Source: an uncultured bacterium (GTDB taxonomy: Bacteria; Bacteroidota; Ignavibacteria; UBA10030; BY39). Taken from it: DNA of 64,000 nucleotides. The stretch lies in contig CALCJK010000009.1 in NCBI GenBank assembly GCA_937967455.1, positions 1 to 64,000 on the forward strand, given 5' to 3'. The notes under the pieces were generated by a model. The model did not search any database. It worked only from the letters and a program-made list of their open reading frames with translations, and had not been told where the DNA came from. This document shows positions 44,613 through 56,867 of this stretch, piece by piece (position 1 is the first letter of the stretch; the number at the start of each line of letters is the position of its first letter). A program made the translations under genes and the position numbers.

Positions 44613-45380
44613 ATGGGAAAATTGGTAAAAATAATTTTGATACTCCTCTTCGTGGAGCTTAATGTATATTCACAAAACATTGATCTAGAAGTAAACAAAT
44701 ACATAAGAATGATTGAATCGGGAGAGATTGATAAAGCTGCTGAAGAATCGGCCAATTTGATTTCTGCCAATCCAAATCATCCCGGAATTTTGTACTTACA
44801 GGGTAGATTATCTACAGATGGAATAGAAGCTCTTAAGTTTTATCAAGCAATTGTGGATAATTTCCCTAAAAGTGAATGGGCTGATGATGCCCTCTACAAA
44901 ATCTATCAATATTACTATGCTGTTGGATTGTATCGGACAGCCGAGCTAAAGTGGAAGCATTTACAAAAGGAATATCCACAATCACCATATCTCAAATCGC
45001 CACTATCAAAAGATATAAAATCAATATCTGATGAAATTGCTGTAACTAGTGAGCAAGATACGATTAAAACTCAACCTCCTATAAAAATTATTGAGCAAAG
45101 TGTATCAATAGAACCTACGCCGAAGCAACCTGAGGCCACACAGGCTTCGGTGTATACGGTACAAGTAGGTGCATTTTCTACACTTGAAAACGCAAAGAAG
45201 CAGGAAAAATTTTTCCTTGATCTTGGTTATGAAGTTGAGCTTACAAACAAAATTCGAGCAGGTAAAAGTCTGTATCTTGTTTGGGTAGGAAATTTCCGTT
45301 CAGCTGAAGAAGCTAAAAAATTGAAAGATGAAATAAAACAAAAGTATAAAATAGAATCAATCACAGTTCAAAAATATTGA
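44613..45380 (+). CDS. Exported SPOR-domain protein with TPR-like N-terminal region
   Basis: From the ATG at 44613 the protein is 255 residues and starts with a clean signal peptide ([20 protein letters not shown]). Residues ~25-115 contain helical repeats of TPR type ([19 protein letters not shown]). After a Pro/Thr/Glu-rich linker, residues ~178-255 form a SPOR domain ([17 protein letters not shown], ... [17 protein letters not shown]). SPOR domains bind denuded peptidoglycan strands, often at division sites. Its stop overlaps the TTG start of the sigma-54 activator gene, so the two are coupled. Confidence 0.85.
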   Translation: MGKLVKIILILLFVELNVYSQNIDLEVNKYIRMIESGEIDKAAEESANLISANPNHPGILYLQGRLSTDGIEALKFYQAIVDNFPKSEWADDALYKIYQYYYAVGLYRTAELKWKHLQKEYPQSPYLKSPLSKDIKSISDEIAVTSEQDTIKTQPPIKIIEQSVSIEPTPKQPEATQASVYTVQVGAFSTLENAKKQEKFFLDLGYEVELTNKIRAGKSLYLVWVGNFRSAEEAKKLKDEIKQKYKIESITVQKY

Positions 45381-46552
45381 GTGAAAATTACAGAAATAGT
45401 AAATTGGATACTGAGGAATTTCAAAAACTACATGGTATAATTGGAAATTCTGTAATAATTAAGGAAGTGGTAAATATTATTCAGCAAGTTGCCCCCACTG
45501 ACGTTACAGTATTAATAACAGGTGAAAGTGGTGTTGGTAAGGAAGTAGTAGCAAAAGCCATTCATAATTCCAGCAATAGAAATAATAAGCCAATGATTAC
45601 TGTAAATTGTGGTGCTATACCTGAAGGAATTATTGAAAGTGAGTTATTTGGACACGAGAAAGGAGCTTTTACAGGTGCAGTTGAAGCCCGTAAAGGTTAT
45701 TTTGAAATTTCCGATGGTGGAACAATTTTTTTAGATGAGATTGGAGAATTGCCATTAAGTACCCAAGCTAAATTTCTGAGAGTACTTGATACAGGTGAGT
45801 TTTTGAGGGTTGGTTCTAATGTTCCGAGAAAAGTTGATGTTCGTGTAATAGCCGCAACAAATAGAGATTTGGAACAAGAAGTAAGAAATAATAATTTTAG
45901 AAAAGATCTGTTTTTTAGATTGCGTTCTATAAATATTCATATACCACCGCTTAGAGATAGAAAAGACGATATACCATTATTTATTAAACATTTTTCTGAA
46001 AATTTTGCAGAGAGAAATAAAATCCAGATAGAAGGTTTTTCAGAAGAAGCAATCGAAGTATTGAAAAATCACACTTGGGAAGGGAATGTCAGAGAATTAA
46101 AAAATGTGGTAGAAAGTTTACTTGTTTTAAAACAAGGTAAATTGATTTTTCCCGAGGATATAAAGAAACATCTTCCTGAAATAAAGGAATACGAATTGGG
46201 TTATATTGCACCATCTCGTAATTTACCTGTGCATACTCATAAATCGAGTGAACAGGTTGAGAGAGAATTAATTTACCGTGCATTACTTGAAATTAAAAAC
46301 GATCTTGAAGAGTTAAAAAATAATATGGTATTATATTTTGAGAATAAAAACACAGTTTATGATTTGAACGAATTAAATTCAGATAAGTTTGCGAACGAAG
46401 ATTTAACATTACAGGACTTAGAGAAGGAATATATCAAAAGAATGTTACTTAAGTATCATGGTAACAGACGTTTGACTGCAAAGAAGTTAAACATAAGTGA
46501 AAGAACTTTGTATCGAAAGATTAATGAATATGGACTGAATGAAAAATTATAA
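45377..46552 (+). CDS. Sigma-54-dependent transcriptional activator (no receiver domain)
   Basis: The 391-residue protein has an AAA+ domain with Walker A GESGVGKE (49-56), the sigma-54-contacting GAFTGA (96-101), Walker B IFLDE (117-121) and LRDRKDD. A Fis-type helix-turn-helix follows at about 365-387 ([21 protein letters not shown]). Only about 20 residues precede the AAA+ domain, so there is no phosphorylation or PAS input, as in PspF. The start is TTG at 45377, overlapping the SPOR stop. It lies just before lptE, an arrangement common in Bacteroidota. It may be constitutively active or controlled by a protein partner. Confidence 0.93.
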   Translation: MSENYRNSKLDTEEFQKLHGIIGNSVIIKEVVNIIQQVAPTDVTVLITGESGVGKEVVAKAIHNSSNRNNKPMITVNCGAIPEGIIESELFGHEKGAFTGAVEARKGYFEISDGGTIFLDEIGELPLSTQAKFLRVLDTGEFLRVGSNVPRKVDVRVIAATNRDLEQEVRNNNFRKDLFFRLRSINIHIPPLRDRKDDIPLFIKHFSENFAERNKIQIEGFSEEAIEVLKNHTWEGNVRELKNVVESLLVLKQGKLIFPEDIKKHLPEIKEYELGYIAPSRNLPVHTHKSSEQVERELIYRALLEIKNDLEELKNNMVLYFENKNTVYDLNELNSDKFANEDLTLQDLEKEYIKRMLLKYHGNRRLTAKKLNISERTLYRKINEYGLNEKL

Positions 46553-47042
46553 ATTTAAATATTTAACTTTGTTTTTTATTCTTATCAATTTACCAGCTTG
46601 TTATTCATTTAAGGGTGGTTCTGTTCCACCACATCTTAAAACAATCGCTATACCTACTTTTAATGATCAGAGTGGATTTGGTGAACCTAATTTAAGAGAA
46701 ATTTTCACAAATAAAGTTAAAGACTTATTCATAAAAGATAATAGTCTGGAACTTTCAAATGAATTAATATCTGATTGTATCTTAGAGTGCACAATTTTAA
46801 ATGTTGCAAATGAACCAGCTGTTATAGCTCCAGGTGAGACAGTAGAGAAATGGAAAATTACAATAAATGTTCAAGTGGTTTTCCAGGATATGAAGTTAAA
46901 GAAAAAAGTATTTGATAAGCGTTTGTCAAATTGGACTGAATATGATGCATCGGCTGGTATTGAGGCAAGACAAAGTGCAATAAATTCAACAATTGAAAAA
47001 TTAAGTGAAGATATTTTATTAGAAGTTGTTGCAAAATGGTAA
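46539..47042 (+). CDS. lptE: LptE-family LPS-assembly lipoprotein
   Basis: The 167-residue protein has a lipobox ending at Cys21 (LPAC), then [18 protein letters not shown] and [20 protein letters not shown] (shortened), which is the usual start of Bacteroidota LptE-family proteins. LptE plugs the LptD barrel that places lipopolysaccharide in the outer leaflet. The ATG overlaps the activator gene by 14 bases. LptD is not in the window. LptE in this phylum is diverged, so the assignment rests on the N-terminal pattern plus gene order. Confidence 0.85.
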   Translation: MKNYKFKYLTLFFILINLPACYSFKGGSVPPHLKTIAIPTFNDQSGFGEPNLREIFTNKVKDLFIKDNSLELSNELISDCILECTILNVANEPAVIAPGETVEKWKITINVQVVFQDMKLKKKVFDKRLSNWTEYDASAGIEARQSAINSTIEKLSEDILLEVVAKW

Positions 47043-47070
47043 ATATTAAAAATATAGGATGGTATAAAAA

Positions 47071-48588
47071 ATGGCTGAATATGTAGTTTTAGCATATTTC
47101 ATTTCACTCTCATTATTATTTATGTTTGGTTCAAGTGGATTTGTGATGATATATCAATATTTTAAACACAAAGACAAAAAAGATGAAAAACTCCCTGAGT
47201 TAAAAGAATTTCCAGTTGTTACAATTCAACTTCCGCTATACAATGAAAGATATGTAGCAGAAAGAGTTATCGAAGCTACGTGTAATATAGCTTACATACC
47301 AGAAAATTTAGAAATACAAGTTCTGGATGATTCCACTGATGATACTATGGAAGTAGTGGCAGAGTTGGTAGAAAAGTATAGAGCCAAAGGTTTTGATATA
47401 AAACACATTCATAGAACAAATAGAGCAGGTTATAAAGCTGGAGCTTTAAAAGAGGGTTTAGCAGTCGCAAGAGGAGAATTTATAGCAATATTCGATGCTG
47501 ATTTCATTCCCAAACCTGATTTTTTATTAAAGACATTACCATATTTTATGGCAGACCCTAAGATTGGGATGGTTCAAACAAGGTGGGAACATTTGAACAG
47601 TGATTATTCTATGCTCACTAGGGTTCAGGCAATGGCATTAGATGGTCATTTTGTTATTGAACAAAATGTCAGAAATAAAGCTGGATTTTTTATTAATTTT
47701 AACGGAACTGGCGGTATATGGCGAAAAGAGTGCATATTAGATGCTGGAAACTGGGAAGCAGATACTCTTACTGAAGATTTAGATCTTAGTTATAGAGCTC
47801 AGCTTAAAGGATGGAAATTTAAATTTCTGAACAATGTTACTTCTCCTGCTGAATTACCTTCTGAAATTAATGCACTCAAATCTCAACAATTTAGATGGAC
47901 TAAAGGTGCAATTGAAACCGCCAGAAAAATATTACCCAAGGTATGGAAATCCAATTTACCTTTAGGTAAAAAAATTCATTCGACATTTCATTTAACCAGT
48001 AATATAGTTTTTCCATTTATCTTGCTTGCAGGTATTTTGAATGTTCCTTTAATCTTTATTAAACATCAAGGGGGATATGAGAACTATTTTGCTGTTATGG
48101 CAGTTTTTGTTTTTGCGTTCCTTGGTTCCTTTCTCTTCTATTTATATTCACAAAAAGATATTTATCCAGATTGGCATAAAAGAATTTTCTTGTTTCCACT
48201 TTTTATGGCTGGTAGTATGGGCTTTGCTGTGAATAACACCAGAGCTGTTATCGAAGGTTTACTAAAAAAGAAATCTGAATTCGTTCGTACTCCTAAATAC
48301 AGGATAATGAGCAAAAAAGAATCTTGGGCAGGAAAAAAATATACACCTTCAAAGATTCATTATACAGTATTTATTGAAGCATTGTTGGCAATATATTGTT
48401 TTAGTGGTGTAATGATATCATTTTATTATCTCGAAATTGCAGCTGTACCTTTTCAATTATTGTTCACAATGGGATATGGACTTGTATCATATCTATCATT
48501 GAAACATGCTTATATGGCACGCAAATATAATTTATCTATAAGAAGAATTGAATCTGTACAGAATGAGATTACAAACATAAAATCATAA
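47071..48588 (+). CDS. Processive-type GT2 glycosyltransferase (cellulose-synthase-like)
   Basis: The 505-residue protein has an N-terminal membrane helix (about 5-30) and then the GT-A core with QLPLYNERYVAERVI, LDDSTDDT, FDADF (DxD), GTGGIWRKECI, TEDLDLSYR (TED) and QQFRWTKGA (QxxRW). Four to five helices follow (about 305-345, 375-395, 430-480). All motifs of a membrane-embedded polymerase are intact. It could make a glucan or mannan, or modify lipid A-linked glycans given its lptE neighbour. No PilZ domain or BcsB partner is seen. Confidence 0.88.
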   Translation: MAEYVVLAYFISLSLLFMFGSSGFVMIYQYFKHKDKKDEKLPELKEFPVVTIQLPLYNERYVAERVIEATCNIAYIPENLEIQVLDDSTDDTMEVVAELVEKYRAKGFDIKHIHRTNRAGYKAGALKEGLAVARGEFIAIFDADFIPKPDFLLKTLPYFMADPKIGMVQTRWEHLNSDYSMLTRVQAMALDGHFVIEQNVRNKAGFFINFNGTGGIWRKECILDAGNWEADTLTEDLDLSYRAQLKGWKFKFLNNVTSPAELPSEINALKSQQFRWTKGAIETARKILPKVWKSNLPLGKKIHSTFHLTSNIVFPFILLAGILNVPLIFIKHQGGYENYFAVMAVFVFAFLGSFLFYLYSQKDIYPDWHKRIFLFPLFMAGSMGFAVNNTRAVIEGLLKKKSEFVRTPKYRIMSKKESWAGKKYTPSKIHYTVFIEALLAIYCFSGVMISFYYLEIAAVPFQLLFTMGYGLVSYLSLKHAYMARKYNLSIRRIESVQNEITNIKS

Positions 48589-48595
48589 AATTTGA

Positions 48596-49945
48596 ATGAA
48601 CATATTTCAATTAGAGGAAAGACTTAACGAAAATCCAAATTCACCTCTTGCAGCCCGATTAGCAAGTCAGTATCTTGTTAGAGGTAAAATTGGTGAAGCA
48701 ATTAAGCTTTCGCTAAGTTGCATTGAACAGAATCCAGATTATGCTACCCCATATATTATACTTGGACGCTGTTATGCAGCAATACAATTTTATAAGGAGG
48801 CTCTCATCTGTGCTAATAAAGGTATTTCTTTACAACCTGACGCGGAAATTGCAAGAAATTTAGCTCGTAGTTGGGAAAGTTTATCATCAGTCGAAAATTT
48901 AAAATCAGTTAATCCATCAATACCTGAATTACCAGACCTAGATGCACTTCAGATAATTTTATTTAAAGGGTTAATTTTAAAGGATGTCCCAGAATCTCAG
49001 GAAAGTAAAACTCAAGAAATTACTCAGGATATAATTGAAGATGAAAAAATATTAAAAGATAACCTTGAAACTGGAGAAGAGTCTGAATTAGAAGTAGACA
49101 AAAATTTAAAATTTCAACAGGTTGATTCAGATGAAATTTCTAATAAAACGAAACTAGAGGGAGAACAAATCATCGTAGAGTTTGTGGAACAAACTGAAAC
49201 GAATTTACCAACTGCAATTGAATCAGTAATGCAGTCTATCGATTTTGAAAATTTAAAAGCCGAAAATAAAGAAGAATTAGATCTAAAAGATGAAAATGAA
49301 AAGTTTCAGGAAAATTTAGTTGAACAACCTGAAGTTGATCTGATACCTGATGAATTAAAAATTGAACCAGATGGTTTAGAACAGCAAGCTAATAAAGAAA
49401 TTCTAAACATAGAAATTGAAGGAAGTGCTAAAGAAACAGTTCCGGAAATTGAATCTGAAGAATTTAAAGATCAACCTGAAATTTTATTAAACAGCACAGG
49501 TACAACATTCCCAGAGAAAATTGAAGAACCAGTGATAGAAGCAGACAGCTTTAATGCAAGCATTCAATCTTCAACTAAAATAGAAGAGATTTCAAAATCT
49601 GATGATTTACAAAGCATTAATCCTGATCAGGGAATAGTTTCGGAATCGAATTTAAGTGCAGAAGATTCAAAAAAATCAGATCAGCATATTACAAAAATTT
49701 TTGAATCTGCGCATGAGGCAACAAAGAAAGAACTTCCTTTAAACCAAACAGAGTTTAATCACGGTCCTGTTCCTGAATTACCTCAAATCGTCTCAGCTAC
49801 ATTAGCTGAAATCTATGTAAGGCAGGGGGAATTTGAGGAAGCTATCAAAACTTATCGCGCACTGATTCAACTCAGACCAAAACAAAAAGAATTTTTTGAA
49901 AAAAAAATTGAGGAATTGGAGAAGAAATTAAAATCACAAATTTGA
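48596..49945 (+). CDS. TPR protein with long acidic linker
   Basis: The 449-residue protein has TPR units at both ends: residues ~1-95 (RLASQYLVRGKIGEAIKLS, ... YKEALICANKGISLQPDAEI) and ~405-449 (TLAEIYVRQGEFEEAIKTY). Between them is a ~300-residue low-complexity stretch rich in Glu, Ile, Lys and Ser. There is no signal peptide, so the protein is cytoplasmic. It is 7 bases after the GT2 gene. The TPR ends probably bind partners and the acidic part acts as a flexible tether; the partners are not known. Confidence 0.75.
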   Translation: MNIFQLEERLNENPNSPLAARLASQYLVRGKIGEAIKLSLSCIEQNPDYATPYIILGRCYAAIQFYKEALICANKGISLQPDAEIARNLARSWESLSSVENLKSVNPSIPELPDLDALQIILFKGLILKDVPESQESKTQEITQDIIEDEKILKDNLETGEESELEVDKNLKFQQVDSDEISNKTKLEGEQIIVEFVEQTETNLPTAIESVMQSIDFENLKAENKEELDLKDENEKFQENLVEQPEVDLIPDELKIEPDGLEQQANKEILNIEIEGSAKETVPEIESEEFKDQPEILLNSTGTTFPEKIEEPVIEADSFNASIQSSTKIEEISKSDDLQSINPDQGIVSESNLSAEDSKKSDQHITKIFESAHEATKKELPLNQTEFNHGPVPELPQIVSATLAEIYVRQGEFEEAIKTYRALIQLRPKQKEFFEKKIEELEKKLKSQI

Positions 49946-49986
49946 TTTTTTATTGATATAGGTTCAATATATTAAGAAAGAAATGT

Positions 49987-52914
49987 ATGAGCATTCAAAA
50001 AAAATTCATATACATCTTAGTATCTCTTGTATTTTTCTCAAATCTATTAATGATTAAAATTATCAACCCGATTGAATCCTTACTATCTATAAACCATATC
50101 TTACCCTCATTGTTATCAAGTGTAATCCTGTTCATAAGTCTGAATTATCTAAGAAAAACACAGGAAATTTTATCCAGCTCGCAGATTAAGAGTAATGAAA
50201 GAGAACTTCGATATCAAACACTATTTCAATCCGCAAACGATGCAATATTTATCATGGAGGGTGAAACGTTTATCGACTGTAATCAAAAGACCTTGGAGGT
50301 ATTTGGTTGTAAGCGTGAAGATATAATTGGACAACCGCCATATAAGTTTTCACCAATATGGCAACCAGATGGTCGGAATTCAAAAACAAAAGCTCTGGAA
50401 TTTATTTCGGAAGCACTCAAAGGTAATCCTCAGTTTTTTGAATGGAAACATATAAAATTAGATGGAACTCCGTTTGATGCAGAAGTTTCCTTAAATAAAT
50501 TGGAAATATCAGGTAAGGCGTATATCCAGGCGATCGTTAGAGATGTTACAGCCCGAAAAAAAGCAGAAATTGCTATGCATGAGTCCATTACGCATCTGAG
50601 AATGATGAATGAGCAATTACCGGCTTTGATTTGGACTACAGATAGAAATTTAAATCTGCGTACTTTGACAGGTTCTAATTTGAAACAAATGAAAATTGAG
50701 GCTTCCCAATTTATTGGAAAGGGAATTGCAGAGTTTTTTATGATTACTGATCCATATTCTCCAATAATTCAGAACCATATTTTAGCTTTAAGAGGTCAGA
50801 GTCTTTCGTTTGAATTTATGTATAATGGGTTAATTTACCGAGCTACCGTTGAAGCATTAAAAAATATACAAGGCCAGATTGAAGGAGCGATCTGTGTTGC
50901 ACAGGATATCACTGAAGAAAGAAAAGCTCTTGAAGAGGTAAGAAAAAAAGATGAATTGTATAAACTTTTAGTTCAAAATGCAAATGACGGAATTTATTTA
51001 TTAAAGAATAAGAATTTTGTATTCGTAAATCCCAAATTTGAAGAGATTACAGGTTATAAAGCTGAAGAGGTGTGTGATCAAAATTTCAATATGATGGAAA
51101 TAATAACACCTGAGTATAGAAAGATTATTGAGCAAAGAGCTGAAGCTAGAAAAAGAGGAGAAAATATTCCCCCACAGTACAAATTTGAGATTATAGCAAA
51201 AAGTGGGGAAATAAAATTGGTGGAAGTAAACACCGTTCCATTAAAAATTTCCGAAAATGAAGTTCAAGTTCTGGGAATATTAAGGGATATTACTGATGAA
51301 AGAAAATTTCGTCAAATTCAGGAGAAATTACAATTACAGTTGGAAATATTTTTTAAAGCCTCAATGGATGGATGTTTCTTTATGTTAGTTCCCGAAGGTG
51401 AGGAATTTTATTGGAATCAATCAAACGACAAAGATAAGACACTTGAGCATATTTTTAAAACTCAGCAATTGACAATGGTTAATAATGCGTTTGTACAACA
51501 ATATTTAGCGAAGGATGAGAATGAATTGTTAGGTAAAACACCTGCAGAGCTTTTTAAAAATCAGCTGGAAGATGCAAAAAAAATCTGGTCTGAATTGTAT
51601 GATAATGGTTATTTACGAAAGGTTATAAAAGCAAATAAATTGACTGGTGAAGAAATGTGGCTTGATGTACAATATGTTGTGATGTATGATCAGGAAGGTA
51701 GGATATTTGGCCATTTTGGAATCCAGAAAGATATAACTAAAGATTTACAAGAAGAAGCAGAGAGGAAAAAACTTGAAAAGATGCTTATGCAAGCTCAAAA
51801 ACTGGAAGCACTTGGCACTTTGTCCGGAGGTATTGCTCACGATATGAACAATATTTTAAGTATAATTAAAGGAGCAGTCGAGTTAGCTAGAATTAAAAGT
51901 GAAAACAAAGATGTGCTGCATTACCTTAACATGATTAATAACTCAGTTGAAAGAGGTGTGAGTGTTGTAAAACAACTGCTCTTCTTCTCTAAAGCGAAAG
52001 AGCCTCAGATGTTAGTTTTATCTCCAAAAAAGTTGTTGATGGATATCAGGGATATTTTGTATTCGACTTTTCCAAAAAATATTGCAATTGAAATAAAAGA
52101 TGAGGTATCAGAAATTTATTTCATCAATGGGGATGAGGGTTTATTACAACAAGCAATATTAAACCTTGCAATTAACTCTCGTGATGCAATGCCAGAAGGT
52201 GGTAAAATTATTTTTGAATTAAAAAGTAGTTCAAGTTCTGAAATTAAAGCAAAATTTGGAATTGATACTAATGAAGATTTTGTTGCTGTTAGTATAACTG
52301 ATACTGGTTCAGGAATGGATGAAGATACATTAAACAAAATTTTCGATCCATTTTTTACTACTAAAGGTCCTGGTAAAGGTACAGGACTTGGTTTATCAAT
52401 AGTCTATAGAATTGTAACTCAACATAAAGGGTACATTGATGTAAGAAGTAAAATCAATGAGGGTACTACTTTTGTAATTTATCTTCCAATAATCAAGAAA
52501 AAATTTGATGATTTTCGTAAAACAGATCAGATTGTAAAAAATCTTACAGGTAAAACTATACTAATAATTGATGATGAAACTATGCTTCGTGAGCTGTTAA
52601 AAGAAATGTTATTAGATGCTGGTTTCAAAGTAATAACAGCTAAGGACGGTTTAGAGGGCGTTGAAATATACAAACAGAATCAGAACAATATCGATCTTGT
52701 AATAAGCGACATAGGTATGCCGCGAATGGGAGGTGAAGAAACATTTAAAAGAATTAAAGCAATTAATCCTTCAGTGAAATTAATTTTTATTTCTGGATTT
52801 TTAGAAATTGATAAGAAACAAGAACTAGAAAAGTTGGGAATTAGCGGTTTTATACAAAAACCATTTAAAGCACAAGAAATGTTACAATTGTTAAATAAAA
52901 TATTTTCAGAATAA
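49987..52914 (+). CDS. Hybrid sensor histidine kinase with multiple PAS domains and receiver
   Basis: The 975-residue protein has two N-terminal membrane helices (about 8-25 and 33-50), then four PAS-like domains (about 75-195, 205-315, 320-440, 450-590). HisKA follows with H618 (GGIAHDMNN), then HATPase_c (about 700-835, with N-box [17 protein letters not shown] and G boxes [17 protein letters not shown]) and a C-terminal receiver (about 855-975) with D908 ([11 protein letters not shown]). It is an autophosphorylating sensor that passes phosphate to its own receiver. PAS input suggests redox, light or small-ligand sensing, but no heme or flavin motif could be confirmed. No output regulator is adjacent. 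Confidence 0.93.
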   Translation: MSIQKKFIYILVSLVFFSNLLMIKIINPIESLLSINHILPSLLSSVILFISLNYLRKTQEILSSSQIKSNERELRYQTLFQSANDAIFIMEGETFIDCNQKTLEVFGCKREDIIGQPPYKFSPIWQPDGRNSKTKALEFISEALKGNPQFFEWKHIKLDGTPFDAEVSLNKLEISGKAYIQAIVRDVTARKKAEIAMHESITHLRMMNEQLPALIWTTDRNLNLRTLTGSNLKQMKIEASQFIGKGIAEFFMITDPYSPIIQNHILALRGQSLSFEFMYNGLIYRATVEALKNIQGQIEGAICVAQDITEERKALEEVRKKDELYKLLVQNANDGIYLLKNKNFVFVNPKFEEITGYKAEEVCDQNFNMMEIITPEYRKIIEQRAEARKRGENIPPQYKFEIIAKSGEIKLVEVNTVPLKISENEVQVLGILRDITDERKFRQIQEKLQLQLEIFFKASMDGCFFMLVPEGEEFYWNQSNDKDKTLEHIFKTQQLTMVNNAFVQQYLAKDENELLGKTPAELFKNQLEDAKKIWSELYDNGYLRKVIKANKLTGEEMWLDVQYVVMYDQEGRIFGHFGIQKDITKDLQEEAERKKLEKMLMQAQKLEALGTLSGGIAHDMNNILSIIKGAVELARIKSENKDVLHYLNMINNSVERGVSVVKQLLFFSKAKEPQMLVLSPKKLLMDIRDILYSTFPKNIAIEIKDEVSEIYFINGDEGLLQQAILNLAINSRDAMPEGGKIIFELKSSSSSEIKAKFGIDTNEDFVAVSITDTGSGMDEDTLNKIFDPFFTTKGPGKGTGLGLSIVYRIVTQHKGYIDVRSKINEGTTFVIYLPIIKKKFDDFRKTDQIVKNLTGKTILIIDDETMLRELLKEMLLDAGFKVITAKDGLEGVEIYKQNQNNIDLVISDIGMPRMGGEETFKRIKAINPSVKLIFISGFLEIDKKQELEKLGISGFIQKPFKAQEMLQLLNKIFSE

Positions 52915-52917
52915 TAG

Positions 52918-53583
52918 ATGTGTGGTAGATTTTCTTTAAAAAGCACAATTCAAGCTATAGAAGATGAGTTTGATATTGAAAAAGTGGATATTCCCGTTCA
53001 AGCTCGTTATAATATAGCTCCATCCCAAAATGTATCTGTTGTAGTATTTGATGGTGTAAGATGTTTGAAAACTTTTAAGTGGGGATTGATACCTCCATGG
53101 GCAAAGGATCCATCTATTGGGAATAGAATGATAAATGCACGTGCAGAAACACTAACGACAAAAATTTCGTTTAAAAATTTGCTAAAAAAATCTAGATGCC
53201 TTGTCATTGCTGATGGATTCTATGAGTGGGAAAAAGGAACTACAGCTAAAAACCCTTATTATTTTTATTTAAAATCTATGAAACCATTCGGATTTGCAGG
53301 ATTGTGGAGTGTGTGGAGTAAACCTGATGGAGAAAAAATTTTTACCTGTACGATTATTACTGTTGAACCAAACAGTATAGTTGGAAAAATTCATAATCGA
53401 ATGCCAGCAATATTATTTAAATCCGATTATCAACTCTGGTTAGATAATTTATATTCAGATGAGAAAGACCTAATTAAAGTTCTTAAACCATATCCGAGTG
53501 AAGAGATGGGATTTCATAAAGTATCAAGAAGAGTAAATTCACCTTCAAATGATAATCCCGAATGTGTCGAGCCTGTTGAGTAA
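52918..53583 (+). CDS. SOS response-associated peptidase (YedK/HMCES family)
   Basis: The 221-residue protein starts MCGRFSL, exposing the catalytic Cys2 after Met removal. NIAPSQN, INARAETL, DGFYEWEK and KIHNRMPAIL are the conserved SRAP-domain motifs. HMCES/YedK proteins form a covalent thiazolidine link with abasic sites in single-stranded DNA, shielding them during replication. The gene starts 3 bases after the kinase stop. No LexA box is apparent in the few bases available, so it is probably cotranscribed with the kinase rather than independently SOS-controlled. Confidence 0.95.
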   Translation: MCGRFSLKSTIQAIEDEFDIEKVDIPVQARYNIAPSQNVSVVVFDGVRCLKTFKWGLIPPWAKDPSIGNRMINARAETLTTKISFKNLLKKSRCLVIADGFYEWEKGTTAKNPYYFYLKSMKPFGFAGLWSVWSKPDGEKIFTCTIITVEPNSIVGKIHNRMPAILFKSDYQLWLDNLYSDEKDLIKVLKPYPSEEMGFHKVSRRVNSPSNDNPECVEPVE

Positions 53584-53589
53584 TATTAT

Positions 53590-53618
53590 TTGCCTTTCTT
53601 ACCAATTATTGCTAAATT
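53590..53618 (+). promoter_or_regulatory. Candidate promoter for gap-pgk
   Basis: TTGCCT (53590-53595) and TAAATT (53613-53618) are 17 bases apart in the 86-bp gap before gap. The match is modest and the region AT-rich. Confidence 0.3.
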
Positions 53619-53642
53619 TATAAAGATTTTTTAATAAATTAG

Positions 53643-54683
<1,041 letters not shown>

Positions 54684-54699
54684 TAGACTGGGGTAGTTT

Positions 54700-55893
54700 A
54701 TGAATAAAATGACGATCGATGATATCAACCTAAAGTCAAAAAATGTTTTGGTTAGGGTGGACTTTAATGTTCCAATTGAGAATGGTTTGGTAACAGATAG
54801 TACACGTATTATTGAATCACTACCAACAATAAAGAAAATAATATCAGAAGGTGGAAGAGCAATCTTAATGAGTCACCTTGGACGACCTAAAGGCAAACCA
54901 GATCCTAAATATTCTCTGCTTCCTGTGGCTAAAAGAGCTTCTGAGCTTTTAGGGATTGAAGTAAAATTTGCGAACGACTGTATTGGAGAGGTTGCAAAAA
55001 AAGCAGTTAATAGTTTAAAAGATGGTGAATGTTTACTTCTTGAAAATTTGCGTTTTCATCCTGAAGAAGAAGAAAATAAAGAAGCTTTTGCAAGAGAATT
55101 AGCATCACTTGGTGATATATATGTAAATGATGCTTTTGGTAGTGCACACCGAGCACACGCATCAACGGAAGGTATAACTAAGTTCATAAAACCTGCAGTT
55201 GCAGGTTACCTGATGCAAAAAGAACTGAACTATTTAGGTAAGGCTCTTGAAAATCCTGATAGGCCATTCACTGCAATTTTAGGTGGTGCTAAGGTCTCGG
55301 GTAAAATTGATGTCATACAAAACCTTATGAATAAAGTGGATACACTTATCATTGGTGGTGGTATGGCATATACTTTCTTTAAAGCTCAGGGCTTTGAAGT
55401 CGGTAATTCTCTGGTCGAATCAGATAAACTTGATTTGGCTAAATCTATACTAACTGAAGTAAAAAATAAGAGAATTAAATTTCTTCTACCAGTTGATTGT
55501 GTAATAGCAGACGAGTTTAAAGATGATGCTCATAAAGAAGTAGTAAAAATTTCAGCAATTAAACCTGGATGGCAAGGAATGGATATAGGTCCTGAATCCA
55601 TTAAAATTTTCTCAGAAGAAATTTTAAAATCAAAAACTATAGTATGGAATGGACCTATGGGTGTATTTGAAATGGAAAATTTTGCAGTTGGCACTTATGA
55701 AATAGCAAAATCGCTTGCATTAGCCACAAAAAATGGAGCTATTACAATCGTTGGTGGTGGGGATTCAGCCGCAGCAATTACAAAATTTGGTCTTGAAAAA
55801 TCAGTTTCACATGTTTCCACAGGTGGAGGGGCATCTCTAGAATTTCTGGAAGGTAAAGTGTTACCCGGAGTTGCCGCTCTCACAAATAAATAA
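54700..55893 (+). CDS. pgk: Phosphoglycerate kinase
   Basis: The 397-residue enzyme moves phosphate from 1,3-bisphosphoglycerate to ADP. Diagnostic motifs are [59 protein letters not shown] and the nucleotide-binding [10 protein letters not shown] and GGGDSAAA. Length is normal for bacterial PGK. It forms a glycolytic pair with gap. A 12-bp hairpin lies shortly after its stop. Confidence 0.98.
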   Translation: MNKMTIDDINLKSKNVLVRVDFNVPIENGLVTDSTRIIESLPTIKKIISEGGRAILMSHLGRPKGKPDPKYSLLPVAKRASELLGIEVKFANDCIGEVAKKAVNSLKDGECLLLENLRFHPEEEENKEAFARELASLGDIYVNDAFGSAHRAHASTEGITKFIKPAVAGYLMQKELNYLGKALENPDRPFTAILGGAKVSGKIDVIQNLMNKVDTLIIGGGMAYTFFKAQGFEVGNSLVESDKLDLAKSILTEVKNKRIKFLLPVDCVIADEFKDDAHKEVVKISAIKPGWQGMDIGPESIKIFSEEILKSKTIVWNGPMGVFEMENFAVGTYEIAKSLALATKNGAITIVGGGDSAAAITKFGLEKSVSHVSTGGGASLEFLEGKVLPGVAALTNK

Positions 55894-55900
55894 TCTTTAA

Positions 55901-55936
55901 TGTTGCTGATGAGTTTAAATTAATTCATCAGCAACA
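55901..55936 (+). terminator. Hairpin after pgk, weak terminator or processing site
   Basis: TGTTGCTGATGA (55901-55912) pairs perfectly with TCATCAGCAACA (55925-55936) around a 12-base AT loop. There is no T-run after it (AAATATATT), so it may protect the gap-pgk mRNA 3' end or partly attenuate the rhomboid gene rather than act as a classical terminator. Confidence 0.5.
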
Positions 55937-55953
55937 AAATATATTATTGAAAA

Positions 55954-56856
55954 TTGTCATATTATCAAACATATAATTATTATCGTCCTTCTCTATTTGG
56001 TGGTTTTAGATTCTTTCCACCAGTAATTAAATCATTATTAATTGCTAATGCAGGGATTTTCATTTTTGTTTATATAATGAATTTTTTTAGCATAGGCGGG
56101 GTTCCAGTCTCTTATATTATAAGATCAATTTTTGCCTTATTTCCATTATTTACTCCTATATCTGGAATGCCAGGTTTTCATATCTGGCAATTGATTACAT
56201 ACATGTTTTTGCATGCTGGAATTATGCACTTATTTATTAATATGTTTGCTTTGTGGATGTTTGGAATGGAATTAGAAAATAACTGGGGCTCAAAACGATT
56301 TCTATTTTTTTATTTTGCTTGTGGAATTATTGCTGGAATAAGTAACCTTCTTTTGGGTCCGATTTTTGGACAGGAGGGTGCCACAATTGGTGCCTCAGGT
56401 GCAGTTTATGGAATACTTCTCGCTTACGGTATTATTTTTCCTAATAGACAAATATACATATATTTTCTATTTCCTATTCGAGCAAAATATTTTGTGATGT
56501 TGTTTATAGGACTTGAAATATTTGCAGGTGTAACTGGTACCCAAGATGGAATTGCACATTTTGCACATCTTGGTGGTGCAGCTGGCGGTTATCTACTTTT
56601 AGTTTTAGAAAAATATAAACCACAAATCTATCGTTATATAAAGGATTTTTTAAAAATCTATCAAAAACCAGAACGATTTTCTCAACCTAAAAAAGAAGAT
56701 GTATCTGAGGCTAAATACCTTGACATAGATAATATTGGCCCAGAAGATTTGCAGAAAAAATTGGATGAAATATTAGATAAAATTGGAAAAGTTGGTTATC
56801 AAAATTTAACAGAAGATGAAAAGAAAATTTTAAGTGAAGCAAGCAAAAAATTATAG
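55954..56856 (+). CDS. Rhomboid-family intramembrane serine protease
   Basis: The 300-residue protein has six to seven membrane helices (about 25-225) with a rhomboid active site: catalytic Ser in GASGAVYG (helix 4) and His in IAHFAHLGGAAGGY (helix 6). The HIWQLITYMFLHAGIMHLFINM stretch (H-x-x-H-x-x-x-N type) is the helix-2 signature. A charged ~75-residue cytoplasmic tail follows, ending in a small helical domain. The start is TTG at 55954 (MSYYQTYNYY); no better ATG precedes the first helix. It cleaves membrane proteins within the bilayer; the substrate is unknown. Confidence 0.92.
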   Translation: MSYYQTYNYYRPSLFGGFRFFPPVIKSLLIANAGIFIFVYIMNFFSIGGVPVSYIIRSIFALFPLFTPISGMPGFHIWQLITYMFLHAGIMHLFINMFALWMFGMELENNWGSKRFLFFYFACGIIAGISNLLLGPIFGQEGATIGASGAVYGILLAYGIIFPNRQIYIYFLFPIRAKYFVMLFIGLEIFAGVTGTQDGIAHFAHLGGAAGGYLLLVLEKYKPQIYRYIKDFLKIYQKPERFSQPKKEDVSEAKYLDIDNIGPEDLQKKLDEILDKIGKVGYQNLTEDEKKILSEASKKL

Positions 56857-56867
56857 AAAAATTTAAT

